In this document: positions 17,922 through 27,458 of the stretch, piece by piece
Layout: each line of letters begins with the position of its first letter
Numbering within the stretch: position 1 is the first letter of the stretch
DNA from: Streptomyces violaceorubidus
Lineage (GTDB): Bacteria > Actinomycetota > Actinomycetes > Streptomycetales > Streptomycetaceae
Assembly: GCF_000717995.1 (NCBI RefSeq)
Contig: NZ_JODM01000001.1
Span: 310,001 to 374,000, forward strand
Direction: 5' to 3'
Length of the DNA: 64,000 nt
Position numbers and translations under genes: made by a program
The notes under the pieces: model-generated
Seen by the model: only the letters and a program-made list of their open reading frames with translations
The model's database searches: none
Told to the model about the DNA's origin: nothing

Positions 17922-19184
17922 TCACACCAGCCCGCTCAGCGGCAGCACGCGCTCGGCGAGCCGCCCCCGCAGCCTCCCCCCGGCGGTGTCGGCCTCCTCC
18001 ATGAGCCAGCCGGCGGCGACCAGCAGTCCGACGTGCTCGGCGACGTCCTCGGGGGGCACGGCGCAGAACGAGGCGACCCTGTCCAGCGCGAGGCCGTCGA
18101 CCTCCTCACCGGCGCCCGCGAGGCGCCCGTCGGGACGGCTGTGGGCCGCGGTGTACACGGCGAGGAGCCTCGTGGCCGCACCGGCCTTCTTCTTCCTGAG
18201 CTTGCGGTCACCCACCACCTTCTGCGCCCACCCCGAGAGCCTCGCCCGGGTGACCTTGCCGAAGAAGAACGGGCGGGGCTGCGTGGGAATCAGCGTGGGC
18301 ACCGTGACCTGGGTGGGTTCCTCGGGCCGGGCCATCAGCACGTCGTCGACACCGACGTCATCCGGCAGCAGCAGCCAGCCCACGTCGACCAGTTGCTGGA
18401 CCACCCGCTCGCCGTCCGACGGCAACCAGCCGCCGAGGTCCTGCCCGGTGACGTTGCCGGTACCGGCGCGCGCGGCCCGCAGGGTGAGCATCAGCACCGC
18501 GAGCCGCGCCTCGGCCCCGGGGAGCGGGGCGGCGACCCGCACGTGCTCCAGCACATTGCGGACGTGCACGCCCTGGCCCCGGGTCAGCAACCGGTCGACC
18601 ACCGGCCCCTCCCCGTCCACCGGGACGCCGCGACGGTTGGCGTCCATCTCGCGGGTGGTCCCCGCGGCCGCCGCGGCCCGGTCCGCTTCCTCGCGCAGGG
18701 ACGCGTCGTCGGTGACATCGGCCCACAGCGCGAAGGCGCGGGCCTTGCGGTCGAGCAGGTCGGCGAGGACGGCGAGATCCGGTTCGGGCCGGCGCTGATA
18801 GGCGCGGAACGCGTCCCCGAGCTCGGTCAGCTCCACGCGCAGCACCTCGGGCTGGAGGTCGTCCGGCACGATCCGCTGTGCGACCTTCGCCCACCGCCCC
18901 GCCTTCCGGGACTCGGCGGGGACACCGCCGGGCCGGGGACGGGGGGCGGGCCGCGCCTGCGGGACGGAGGCGGCCCGGGCGGCGGCGCCGGCCCGGCGGA
19001 CCCGGGCCGCGGTCGGCACCCCGGCGCCGGGAGCACCGGAAGCACCGGGAGCGCCGGGAGCGTCGGAGAACATCACCGTCCCGCCCCCGCCCACGGCCCC
19101 CAGACCCCTTCGCACCCTGTCCGTGCGCCCCTTGTCCGTGCCGTCGACGAACACTTCGCCCCGGTCACCAGTGCCCGCGTTCAC
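17922..19184 (-). CDS. Hypothetical protein with two winged-helix-like segments
   Basis: 420 residues from GTG 19184, chosen for an upstream AGGGAGAGG ribosome-binding site; ATG 19073 would give a shorter form. I do not recognise the family. The N-terminal about 100 residues are low-complexity Gly/Ala/Pro and Arg, probably disordered. The rest is helical. Two stretches resemble winged-helix or replication-initiator modules: GNVTGQDLGGWLPSDGERVVQQLVDVGWLLLP and LALDRVASFCAVPPEDVAEHVGLLVAAGWLMEE. There is no membrane segment or signal peptide. A DNA-binding or regulatory role is only suggested. It is convergent with groEL1 and separate from the SDR gene upstream. Confidence 0.75.
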   Translation of the reverse strand: MNAGTGDRGEVFVDGTDKGRTDRVRRGLGAVGGGGTVMFSDAPGAPGASGAPGAGVPTAARVRRAGAAARAASVPQARPAPRPRPGGVPAESRKAGRWAKVAQRIVPDDLQPEVLRVELTELGDAFRAYQRRPEPDLAVLADLLDRKARAFALWADVTDDASLREEADRAAAAAGTTREMDANRRGVPVDGEGPVVDRLLTRGQGVHVRNVLEHVRVAAPLPGAEARLAVLMLTLRAARAGTGNVTGQDLGGWLPSDGERVVQQLVDVGWLLLPDDVGVDDVLMARPEEPTQVTVPTLIPTQPRPFFFGKVTRARLSGWAQKVVGDRKLRKKKAGAATRLLAVYTAAHSRPDGRLAGAGEEVDGLALDRVASFCAVPPEDVAEHVGLLVAAGWLMEEADTAGGRLRGRLAERVLPLSGLV

Positions 19185-19358
19185 GTGATGCCGCCCTCTC
19201 CCTCGCTCAGCTGCGACCTCCCGCCCGCCGCGGGCGCAGCCACCCGACGCTACGTCCCGCCGCCACCGGGCCAGGCGAGGGACCGGGATGGACCACACGT
19301 TCGGGTGACGACCCCGGTCGGCGGCGCCCCACCCGCCGAGCCACTTCCCTACTGCTCC

Positions 19359-20132
19359 CTACTGCGGCCCGTACTTCCGACCCGTCCGGGACGTGATCCC
19401 GCCCAGCAGTCCCCGCGGCACCAGCTTCGCCGCGCCCATCAGGGCCTTGTAGCGGGGGTCGGGGATCGACACGGACTTCCCGCGCGACAGGTCGGCGAGG
19501 GCCGCCGCGACGACCTTGTCCGCGTCGAGCCACATCCAGTTGGGGATGTTGTCCGTGCCCATGCCGGCCCGCTCGTGGAACTCCGTGCGCACGAAGCCCG
19601 GGGCCAGCGCCATCAGGCGTACGCCGCTGCCGGCCAGGTCCTTCGCCACGCCCTGGGTGAACTGCACGACCCATGCCTTGGAGGCGCCGTAGGTGCCGCG
19701 CGGGACGAAGGCGGCGACCGAGGCCACGTTGACGACGCCGCCGCGGCCCCGCTCCCGCATCGCCTCCACCGCCGCCGAGGTCAGCCGGAGCACCGCCTCG
19801 CAGTGCACCTTGAGCATGGTCAGCTCGTCGGCCATGGGCACGTCGAGGAAACGGCCCTTGTTGCCGAAACCGGCGTTGTTGATCAGCAGGTCGACGGGGT
19901 TCCTGCGGTCCCCCAGCCGGGCGGCCACCGCGTCGATGCCGGCGTCCGTGGACAGGTCCGCCGTCAGCACCTCGGCCTCGATGCCGTGCCGGTCGTGCAG
20001 TTCGGTGGCCTGTTCGCGCAGCCGCTTGGTGTCCCGGGCCACCAGCACCAGGTCGTGCCCGTCGGCCGCCAGCCGACGCGCGAACGCGGCGCCGAGTCCC
20101 GCCGTCGATCCCGTAATCAATGCCGTTGTCAT
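19359..20132 (-). CDS. Classical short-chain dehydrogenase/reductase
   Basis: 257 residues, complete SDR fold. The nucleotide-binding TGSTAGLG is at 8-15, the structural NNAG is near residue 91, and the catalytic Ser and YGASK lie near 138-155. The arginine pattern after strand 2 (VARDTKRL) favours NADP(H). It oxidises or reduces a hydroxyl/carbonyl substrate that cannot be predicted; membership of the YqjQ/DltE-like type is a guess. The gene is followed 54 bp downstream by the minus-strand hypothetical region and preceded by the MOSC gene, both on the same strand with short gaps. The ATG start is consistent with SDR N-termini. Confidence 0.92.
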   Translation of the reverse strand: MTTALITGSTAGLGAAFARRLAADGHDLVLVARDTKRLREQATELHDRHGIEAEVLTADLSTDAGIDAVAARLGDRRNPVDLLINNAGFGNKGRFLDVPMADELTMLKVHCEAVLRLTSAAVEAMRERGRGGVVNVASVAAFVPRGTYGASKAWVVQFTQGVAKDLAGSGVRLMALAPGFVRTEFHERAGMGTDNIPNWMWLDADKVVAAALADLSRGKSVSIPDPRYKALMGAAKLVPRGLLGGITSRTGRKYGPQ

Positions 20133-20186
20133 GGCGCAAGGTTAGGGCGCGGGATCACCGGTGCGGACCGAGCACCTCCGCTTCGC

Positions 20187-20855
20187 TCAGGCGCCGTACT
20201 GCGCCACGTACTTCCGCGCCGACGCCAGGGCCTCGGGGTGCAGCGCGTCGCCCGCCGCGAGCAGCCGGGGGAGCAGCTCCCGCTGGGTGGTCACCGCGCG
20301 GAACTGCAGGGCCACCGTCACCTCGTGGGCGGGCCGGTGCACGATCCGCACCGGGTCGCCCGCGCGGATCTCACCGGGTTCGAGGACGCGGAAGTAGACG
20401 CCCGGCGCACCCTTCTCCGTGAAGCGCTTCACCCAGCGCTGCTCACCCATGTGGCCCTGGAAGGTGCGGCAGGGAATGCGCCCGGACGTCACCTCCAGGA
20501 GCAGCTCCGGGCCCACCCGCCAGCGCTCGCCGATGAGGGCACCGCCGAGGTCCAGGCCGGTGGTGGTCAGGTTCTCGCCGAACGAGCCGTTCGTCAGCTC
20601 GCGGCCCAGTTCGCGCTCCCAGTCGTCCAGGTCCTCGCGCGCCACCGCGTACACCGCCTGGTCCTCGCCGCCGTGGTGCCGGGTGTCGCAGACCCGGTCG
20701 CCGGCCAGGCCGCTCGCCCCGAAGCCCTCCGACCCGGGCGCCGCGACCCGCACGGGGCCGTCGGCCGGCCGCTTGTCGATGCCGGTGACGCCCTCGGGCT
20801 GGTCCGTGTACGGCACCGCCTTCGCGCGTCCCAGGTTGACGGACAGGAGTCTCAT
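20187..20855 (-). CDS. MOSC domain protein (molybdenum-cofactor sulfurase-like, YiiM type)
   Basis: 222 residues. It has the MOSC pattern of YiiM-like proteins: MRLLSVNLGRAKAV at the start, GDRVCDTRHHGGEDQAVYA, FGENLTTTGLD, RIPCRTFQGHM with the conserved sulfur-carrying Cys, and a 3-alpha C-terminal extension. Such proteins bind molybdenum cofactor and often detoxify N-hydroxylated bases, or transfer sulfur. The chosen ATG gives the conserved MRLLSVN start; in-frame ATGs at 20870 and 20888 exist and none has a clear RBS. It is divergent from the LysR gene with 96 bp between starts; LysR regulators often control the divergent neighbour. Confidence 0.9.
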   Translation of the reverse strand: MRLLSVNLGRAKAVPYTDQPEGVTGIDKRPADGPVRVAAPGSEGFGASGLAGDRVCDTRHHGGEDQAVYAVAREDLDDWERELGRELTNGSFGENLTTTGLDLGGALIGERWRVGPELLLEVTSGRIPCRTFQGHMGEQRWVKRFTEKGAPGVYFRVLEPGEIRAGDPVRIVHRPAHEVTVALQFRAVTTQRELLPRLLAAGDALHPEALASARKYVAQYGA

Positions 20856-20951
20856 GGCGGCAAGGTGCATGCGAGAACGGTAGGCCATCCGAGCTCAAAG
20901 CGGCGACGCGTTGTTCGGCGTTCGGTCAAAGGGTCGCTTATCCTCGGGAGG

Positions 20952-21866
20952 GTGATCGAGGCCCGTCATCTCCGCGTGCTGCGCGCCGTGGCATCCACCG
21001 GTTCCTTCTCCGCCGCGGGGCGCGAGCTGGGCTGCACCCAGCCCGCCGTCAGCCAGCAGATGAAGGCCCTGGAGTCCTCCGTCGGCACCCCCCTGCTCGT
21101 GCGCACCGGGCGCGAGATGCGGCTGACCCAGGCCGGAGAGGCGCTGGTGCGGCACGCCGCCGGGATCATCGCCGGGCTGACGGCGGCCGAGGAGGAGGTC
21201 GCCGCCATCGCCGGGCTGCGCGCCGGCCGGGTCCGGCTGGTCTCCTTCCCCAGCGGCAGCTCCACCCTCGTACCGACCGCCCTGGCCGCGCTGCGCGCCG
21301 CGCACCCCGGCACCCGGGTCTTCCTGGAGGAGGCCGAACCGCCGAAGTCCGTCGAGCTGCTGCGCGAGGGCGACTGCGACGTGGCGCTCGCCTTCCGCTA
21401 CGAGGGCGCGGCCGGTGCGGAGGAGTGGGACGACCTCGTCGTACGGCCGCTGCTGACCGACCGCCTGGTGGCGCTGGTCCCCGAGGGGCACCGGCTGGCC
21501 CGCACCGAAGGGTCCGTGGCCATCGGCGAGCTGGCCCGGGAGTCCTGGATCGCGGGCTGCCCGCGCTGCCGAGGCCAGCTGGTCGAGGTGTGCGAGGAGG
21601 CCGGTTTCCTCCCCCGCATCGACTTCGCGACCGACGACTACCCGGCGGTCGTCGGCCTGGTCGGCGCGGGTCTCGGCGTGGCCGTCCTGCCCCAGCTCGC
21701 CGTCGAGTCCGTACGGCCCCGGGGAGTGCGGACGGTCGCGCTGGAGCCGGCCGTGCGGCGGGAGATCGTCGCCCTGACGCTGCCCGACCTGGCGCAGGTG
21801 CCGGCGGTGACGGCCACGCTGGACGAGCTGGCCCGGGCGGGCGCGCACCAGCCGGCGGCGCGCTGA
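20952..21866 (+). CDS. LysR-family transcriptional regulator
   Basis: 304 residues. The N-terminal winged helix (RHLRVLRAVASTGSFSAAGRELGCTQPAVSQQMKALESSVGTPLLVRTGREMRLTQAGE, residues 4-63) and the C-terminal type-2 periplasmic-binding fold are both complete. GLGVAVLPQLAV is typical of the co-inducer domain. It probably regulates itself and the divergent MOSC gene. The GTG start has no spaced RBS. Instead a TATCCT -10 ends 7 bp upstream (20939-20944), so a leaderless message is likely. Co-inducer unknown. Confidence 0.93.
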   Translation: MIEARHLRVLRAVASTGSFSAAGRELGCTQPAVSQQMKALESSVGTPLLVRTGREMRLTQAGEALVRHAAGIIAGLTAAEEEVAAIAGLRAGRVRLVSFPSGSSTLVPTALAALRAAHPGTRVFLEEAEPPKSVELLREGDCDVALAFRYEGAAGAEEWDDLVVRPLLTDRLVALVPEGHRLARTEGSVAIGELARESWIAGCPRCRGQLVEVCEEAGFLPRIDFATDDYPAVVGLVGAGLGVAVLPQLAVESVRPRGVRTVALEPAVRREIVALTLPDLAQVPAVTATLDELARAGAHQPAAR

Positions 21867-21949
21867 CCGCGTCGGGGAACCCTGGGTCGGGGAGCCCTGG
21901 GACGGCTCCTTGAGGGCTGGTCGTCGCGTTCGCCCAGAGAAACGTTCCT

Positions 21950-22285
21950 TCAGTGAGGCGAGGCCGCATCCCCGCCGGCCGACGCCGATGCCGCCGCCAC
22001 CAGGCGGTTGCGGGCCCGTCCCATGAGCTCCTCGCGCTCGTCCTCGGTCAGTCCGCCCCACACCCCGTACGGCTCGCGCACCGCCAGCGCGTGCGCGGCG
22101 CACTCGGCGCGGACCGGGCACCTCATGCAGACCTCCTTGGCCGAGTTCTCGCGAGCACTCCGTGCCGCACCGCGTTCGCCTTCCGGATGGAAGAAGAGCG
22201 AGCTGTCCACCCCGCGGCACGCAGCCAGGAGCTGCCAGTCCCACAGGTCCGCGTTCGGTCCGGGAAGGCGGGAGAAATCTGCCAT
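21950..22285 (-). CDS. whiD: WhiD, WhiB-like [4Fe-4S] sporulation regulator
   Basis: 111 residues. Four cluster-ligand cysteines at 23, 53, 56 and 62 (C-x29-C-x2-C-x5-C) and the GVWGG turn at 74-78 define the Wbl family. The N-terminus MADFSRLPGPNADLWDW and the position beside bldM identify WhiD rather than another paralogue. WhiD is needed for proper spore septation and spore maturation in Streptomyces. It binds an oxygen- and NO-sensitive cluster and contacts the principal sigma factor. An AAGGGG ribosome-binding site precedes the ATG. An imperfect palindrome lies 27-43 bp upstream. It is divergent from bldM. Confidence 0.96.
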   Translation of the reverse strand: MADFSRLPGPNADLWDWQLLAACRGVDSSLFFHPEGERGAARSARENSAKEVCMRCPVRAECAAHALAVREPYGVWGGLTEDEREELMGRARNRLVAAASASAGGDAASPH

Positions 22286-22311
22286 TGCGTGACCCCTTGT
22301 AGCCGTTCTGG

Positions 22312-22328
22312 GTGGATACGGTGTCCAC
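22312..22328. promoter_or_regulatory. Imperfect palindrome upstream of whiD (candidate operator)
   Basis: GTGGATAC-G-GTGTCCAC has 7 of 8 paired positions. It sits 27-43 bp before the whiD start codon, suiting control of whiD. The binding protein is unknown; it does not match the BldM/WhiI pattern I remember. Confidence 0.4.
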
Positions 22329-22514
22329 GACCGTACAACTACGATCTAAGGAGATGAAAATATGACTCATTGCGAATCTAGCCGCAGACACCAGCGAAGC
22401 GGAAGAAAAGCGGCTAAATGGGGCACTGCTTGTGATGAAACGGCGCGGGTCCGACGCGCATGTCTGCTGCGTGGCCGCCCCCTCACGTAGAGTGCCGAAG
22501 ACGACACACAGCCC

Positions 22515-22542
22515 CGTAACTCTTTCGAGTGACCATCGTTGA
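22515..22542 (+). promoter_or_regulatory. Sigma-BldN promoter of bldM
   Basis: CGTAAC at 22515-22520 and CGTTGA at 22537-22542 with 16 bp between them are identical to the sigma-BldN consensus. bldM is a known direct target of this ECF sigma factor in S. coelicolor. Initiation is expected near 22549. Confidence 0.92.
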
Positions 22543-22666
22543 GAGTGCGGAGGCGGTTGAAGGAACAAGTGCTCGGGCGGGCGTCCGGGACGGTCGACCG
22601 CACAGGTGACGATTTCGTACCAGCCTGGAGGCTCAACGTGACGCGCAAGAGCTGCGGAGGACGGCC

Positions 22667-23278
22667 ATGACTTCCGTCCTCGTCTGCGACGACTCCCCGC
22701 TTGCCCGAGAGGCGCTCCGCCGCGCGGTCGCGACCGTGCCCGGCGTCGAGCGCGTGACGACGGCCGCCAACGGCGAGGAAGTCCTCCGCCGCTGGGGAGC
22801 CGACCGCTCGGACCTGATTCTGATGGACGTGCGCATGCCCGGTCTGGGCGGCGTCGAGACCGTCCGGCGGCTGCTGTCCGCCGACCCCGGCGCACGCATC
22901 ATCATGCTCACCGTCGCCGAGGACCTGGACGGCGTGGCCCTCGCGGTCGCCGCCGGTGCCCGTGGCTACCTGCACAAGGACGCCTCGCGCGCCGAGCTGC
23001 GCGCCACCGTCACCCAGGCCCTCGCCGACCCGACCTGGCGGCTCGCCCCGCGCCGGCTGCGCTCGGCCGAGATGGGCGCCGCGCCCACGCTCACCGCGCG
23101 TGAGATCCAGGTGCTGGAGGGCATGAGCCATGGCCGCTCCAACGCGGAGATCGGCCGTGAGCTGTTCCTCTCCGAGGACACCGTCAAGACCCACGCCCGT
23201 CGGCTCTTCAAGAAGCTCGGCGCCTCGGACCGGGCGCACGCGGTGGCGCTCGGCTTCCGGTGGGGCCTCGTCCGCTAG
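22667..23278 (+). CDS. bldM: BldM, atypical response regulator of aerial development
   Basis: 203 residues. Receiver domain 1-120 has the acidic pair Asp8/Asp9, the phospho-acceptor position Asp54 in LILMDVRMPG, and the switch lysine in YLHKD. A LuxR-type helix-turn-helix lies at about 138-198 (LTAREIQVLEGMSHGRSNAEIGRELFLSEDTVKTHARRLFKKLG). BldM activates early developmental genes as a homodimer and late ones with WhiI; published work found Asp54 dispensable. No histidine kinase is adjacent. Transcription is from the sigma-BldN promoter about 125 bp upstream, and a GCGGAGG ribosome-binding site precedes the ATG. Confidence 0.97.
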   Translation: MTSVLVCDDSPLAREALRRAVATVPGVERVTTAANGEEVLRRWGADRSDLILMDVRMPGLGGVETVRRLLSADPGARIIMLTVAEDLDGVALAVAAGARGYLHKDASRAELRATVTQALADPTWRLAPRRLRSAEMGAAPTLTAREIQVLEGMSHGRSNAEIGRELFLSEDTVKTHARRLFKKLGASDRAHAVALGFRWGLVR

Positions 23279-23475
23279 GCCTTGGGGAGCCCCCGTGCGA
23301 TGGAGTCCGGCAGGGCCCGTCCGGGACGTGGCGATCCCCGCTTATCGCGAGGTGAGCGGGGGTGACAAGGCGACCCGCCGGATGCCCGCTGCTCGTTTCG
23401 CCGCGGATGACGCATCCTTGAGGTGTGGAGTTCCTCGGGGACGAGTCGGTCGAGCGGAAGGGGAGGGCGCAGGGG

Positions 23476-24153
23476 ATGAGTTCCGGCGCACCTGCTCATA
23501 ACGCTTCGGTGCACAACAACGGGCACGGAGCCACGGATCGGACGGCCGCAAGGCACGATGGACCGATGCGTGACGACGAGGCGCCCCCGGACCAGGAGAC
23601 GGTCGGTGGGCTCGTGCACCGCGCCGTAGACGGGGACGAGCAGGCCACGCACGACCTGCTCGCCCATGTCCACCCCCTGGCGCTGCGCTACTGCCGTACG
23701 CGGCTGTCCCGGCTGCCCGGCGACGCCCGGCACTTCGTCGAGGACCTCGCCCAGGAGGTCTGCGTCGCGGTGCTGCTCGCGCTGCCCCGGTACAAGGACA
23801 CCGGACGCCCCTTCGAGGCGTTCGTCTTCGCCATCGCCGCCCACAAGGTCGCCGACCTCCAGCGCGCCGCGATGCGCCACCCCGGCTCGACGGCCGTGCC
23901 CTCCGACGAGATGCCCGAGCGGCCGGACGACTCACTGGGCCCCGAGGAGCGGGCGCTGCTCAACAGCGACGCCGCCTGGGCCAAGAAACTGCTGGCCAAC
24001 CTGCCGGAGAACCAGCGCGAGCTGCTCCTGCTGCGCATCGCGGTCGGGCTCACTGCCGAGGAGACCGGACAGATGTTGGGAATGTCACCAGGGGCGGTCC
24101 GGGTCGCCCAGCACCGGGCGCTGAGCCGGCTGCGGGCGCTGGCGGAGCAGTAG
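23476..24153 (+). CDS. shbA: ShbA-type ECF sigma factor (SigD orthologue)
   Basis: 225 residues from ATG 23476, which has GGGAGG about 9 bases upstream; GTG 23425 and ATG 23566 (MRDDEAPPD) are alternatives, and the conserved domain starts just after the latter. Sigma region 2 is [21 protein letters not shown] to [10 protein letters not shown]. Region 4 is [49 protein letters not shown]. In S. griseus the protein at this position, ShbA, drives transcription of the principal sigma factor gene hrdB. The mycobacterial SigD occupies the same place, between whiB3 and guaB2. No anti-sigma gene is seen. Confidence 0.85.
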   Translation: MSSGAPAHNASVHNNGHGATDRTAARHDGPMRDDEAPPDQETVGGLVHRAVDGDEQATHDLLAHVHPLALRYCRTRLSRLPGDARHFVEDLAQEVCVAVLLALPRYKDTGRPFEAFVFAIAAHKVADLQRAAMRHPGSTAVPSDEMPERPDDSLGPEERALLNSDAAWAKKLLANLPENQRELLLLRIAVGLTAEETGQMLGMSPGAVRVAQHRALSRLRALAEQ

Positions 24154-24221
24154 TCCGGGCGGTTCGCGCGGTCCTCCGCGCGGCGACCCGGCTCGTACGA
24201 AAGCACGAAGGCCGCCCGCTT

Positions 24222-25807
<1,586 letters not shown>

Positions 25808-25829
25808 GCCAAGCAGGCAGCAGCCTCCC

Positions 25830-25862
25830 GAGGGCGGCTCCGGACCATCCGGGGCCGCCCTC
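25830..25862 (+). terminator. Terminator between guaB and guaB3
   Basis: A 14-bp stem (25830-25843 / 25849-25862, one G-T pair) encloses the loop ACCAT. The spacing of 22 bp after the guaB stop suggests guaB3 is transcribed separately, at least partly. Confidence 0.85.
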
Positions 25863-25931
25863 TGCGGTGCCCCGGCGAGCCCGTCGGGGATACTGGAAGG
25901 CGCTGCAACGCATCAGGGAAAGGCCACAGAC

Positions 25932-27056
25932 GTGACTGAGATCGAGATCGGGCGCGGCAAGCGCGGCCGCCGGGCGTACGCCTTCGACGACATCGCCGTC
26001 GTCCCCAGCCGCCGTACGCGGGACCCGAAGGAGGTCTCGATCGCCTGGCAGATCGACGCCTACCGCTTCGAGCTGCCGTTCCTGGCCGCTCCCATGGACT
26101 CGGTCGTCTCCCCGGCCACCGCCATCCGCATCGGCGAGCTGGGCGGCCTCGGCGTCCTCAACCTGGAAGGGCTCTGGACCCGGCACGAGGACCCCGAGCC
26201 GCTGCTCGACGAGATCGCGGAGCTGGACACCGACAACGCGACCCGCCGCCTCCAAGAGATCTACGCCGCTCCCATCAAGGAGGAGCTGATCGGGCAGCGC
26301 ATCAAGGAGGTGCGCGACTCGGGTGTGGTCACCGCCGCCGCGCTCTCCCCGCAGCGCACCGCCCAGTTCTCCAAGGCCGTCGTGGACGCGGGTGTCGACA
26401 TCTTCGTCATCCGCGGCACCACCGTCTCCGCGGAGCACGTCTCCGGCTCGCACGAGCCGCTGAACCTGAAGCAGTTCATCTACGAACTCGACGTCCCGGT
26501 GATCGTCGGCGGTTGCGCCACCTACACCGCCGCCCTGCACCTGATGCGCACCGGCGCCGCGGGCGTCCTCGTCGGCTTCGGCGGCGGCGCCGCCCACACC
26601 ACGCGCAACGTGCTGGGCATCCAGGTGCCCATGGCCACCGCGGTCGCGGACGTGGCGGCGGCCCGCCGGGACTACATGGACGAGTCCGGCGGCCGGTACG
26701 TCCACGTCATCGCCGACGGCGGCGTCGGCTGGTCCGGCGACCTGCCCAAGGCGATCGCCTGCGGCGCCGACTCGGTGATGATGGGCTCCCCGCTGGCCCG
26801 CGCGACCGACGCGCCGGGCAAGGGCAACCACTGGGGCATGGAGGCCGTCAACGAGGAGCTGCCGCGCGGCAAGAAGGTCGACCTCGGCACGGTCGGCACC
26901 ATCGAGGAGATCCTCACCGGCCCGTCCCGCACCCCGGACGGCTCGATGAACTTCTTCGGCGCCCTGCGCCGCGCCATGGCCACCACCGGCTACAGCGAGC
27001 TGAAGGAGTTCCAGCGCGTCGAGGTCACGGTCGCGGACTCGCAGCACCGGCGGTAG
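25932..27056 (+). CDS. guaB3: GuaB3, IMP dehydrogenase-related protein without the catalytic Cys
   Basis: 374 residues; GTG start. A single TIM barrel of the IMPDH/GMP reductase superfamily with no CBS domains. AYAFDDIAVVPSRRTRDPKEV, LPFLAAPMDSVVSP and MGSPLARATDAPGKGNHWGMEAVNEELPRGKKVDLG are the GuaB3 signature. At the active-site loop, where IMPDH has GSICTTR, this protein has GGAAHTTR, placing His222 at the nucleophile position. Classical IMPDH chemistry through a thioimidate is therefore not expected. The family is universal in actinobacteria beside guaB; its activity is not settled to my knowledge. A strong terminator follows. Confidence 0.93.
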   Translation: MTEIEIGRGKRGRRAYAFDDIAVVPSRRTRDPKEVSIAWQIDAYRFELPFLAAPMDSVVSPATAIRIGELGGLGVLNLEGLWTRHEDPEPLLDEIAELDTDNATRRLQEIYAAPIKEELIGQRIKEVRDSGVVTAAALSPQRTAQFSKAVVDAGVDIFVIRGTTVSAEHVSGSHEPLNLKQFIYELDVPVIVGGCATYTAALHLMRTGAAGVLVGFGGGAAHTTRNVLGIQVPMATAVADVAAARRDYMDESGGRYVHVIADGGVGWSGDLPKAIACGADSVMMGSPLARATDAPGKGNHWGMEAVNEELPRGKKVDLGTVGTIEEILTGPSRTPDGSMNFFGALRRAMATTGYSELKEFQRVEVTVADSQHRR

Positions 27057-27071
27057 TCGCCACGGCATGTG

Positions 27072-27106
27072 AAGGGGCCGGTCACCTGAGGGGTGACCGG
27101 CCTCTT
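27072..27106 (+). terminator. Terminator after guaB3
   Basis: A 15-bp stem with one G-T pair (27072-27086 / 27092-27106) and a 5-base loop, followed by TCGCG. It lies 15 bp after the guaB3 stop. Confidence 0.9.
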
Positions 27107-27203
27107 TCGCGTGCTCGGGGGCTCTTGAGGGGGCGTGTGACGCGGCGCGGGGGCGTGCGGTGGTGTTCCGGGATATGGGCGGCATCGTGGAAGGGGGCGC
27201 GCC

Positions 27204-27299
27204 ATGGGCCGTCACTGCAAGCCCACCCGCTGGGACCGGATCCGTCTGCGGATGGTGAAGTTCCGGAGGAGGTGGATCCTGCGGATTTACGGGAAGTGA
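27204..27299 (+). CDS. Putative 31-residue highly basic small protein
   Basis: An ATG preceded by GAAGGGGG seven bases upstream opens a 31-codon frame. The product starts MGRHCKPTRWDRIRLRM and ends ILRIYGK; about 13 of 31 residues are Arg or Lys, with two Trp and alternating hydrophobics. A perfect 9-bp hairpin begins 4 bases after the TGA, and the guaB3 terminator ends about 100 bp before, so it may form its own transcription unit. It could be an amphipathic nucleic-acid- or membrane-binding peptide. I recognise no family, and a chance frame cannot be excluded. Confidence 0.4.
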   Translation: MGRHCKPTRWDRIRLRMVKFRRRWILRIYGK

Positions 27300-27303
27300 G
27301 CGG

Positions 27304-27328
27304 CCACCCCTAGGAGAAATAGGGGTGG
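27304..27328. terminator. Hairpin after the small basic ORF
   Basis: CCACCCCTA (27304-27312) and TAGGGGTGG (27320-27328) form a perfect 9-bp stem with a 7-base A-rich loop. It lies 4 bases after the small ORF stop. Confidence 0.75.
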
Positions 27329-27458
27329 ACACTCCGTTCACTTCTTTGGAGCCTGCCGCAGGCCCACTGCGGTGGGCTCCACCTGCTCCCCACCGTACCG
27401 GCGCAGCCGCCCTCTCACCACCAGCTCTGTGGCACGGCCACCCCCGTGCGCCCCCGTC

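Larger units (their letters stand above)
22286..22666. other. Divergent whiD-bldM control region
   Basis: 381 bp without a gene, noticeably AT-richer around 22340-22440. It contains the palindrome near whiD (22312-22328) and the bldM sigma-BldN promoter (22515-22542). The bldM leader is therefore about 115-120 nt long. No riboswitch fold or conserved small ORF was recognised in that leader. Confidence 0.8.

Noticed and set aside
22343..22500. AT-richer stretch between whiD and bldM considered as a small gene or foreign DNA
   Set aside because: No frame with start, RBS and conserved-looking product; long AT-richer promoter regions are normal for Streptomyces developmental genes.
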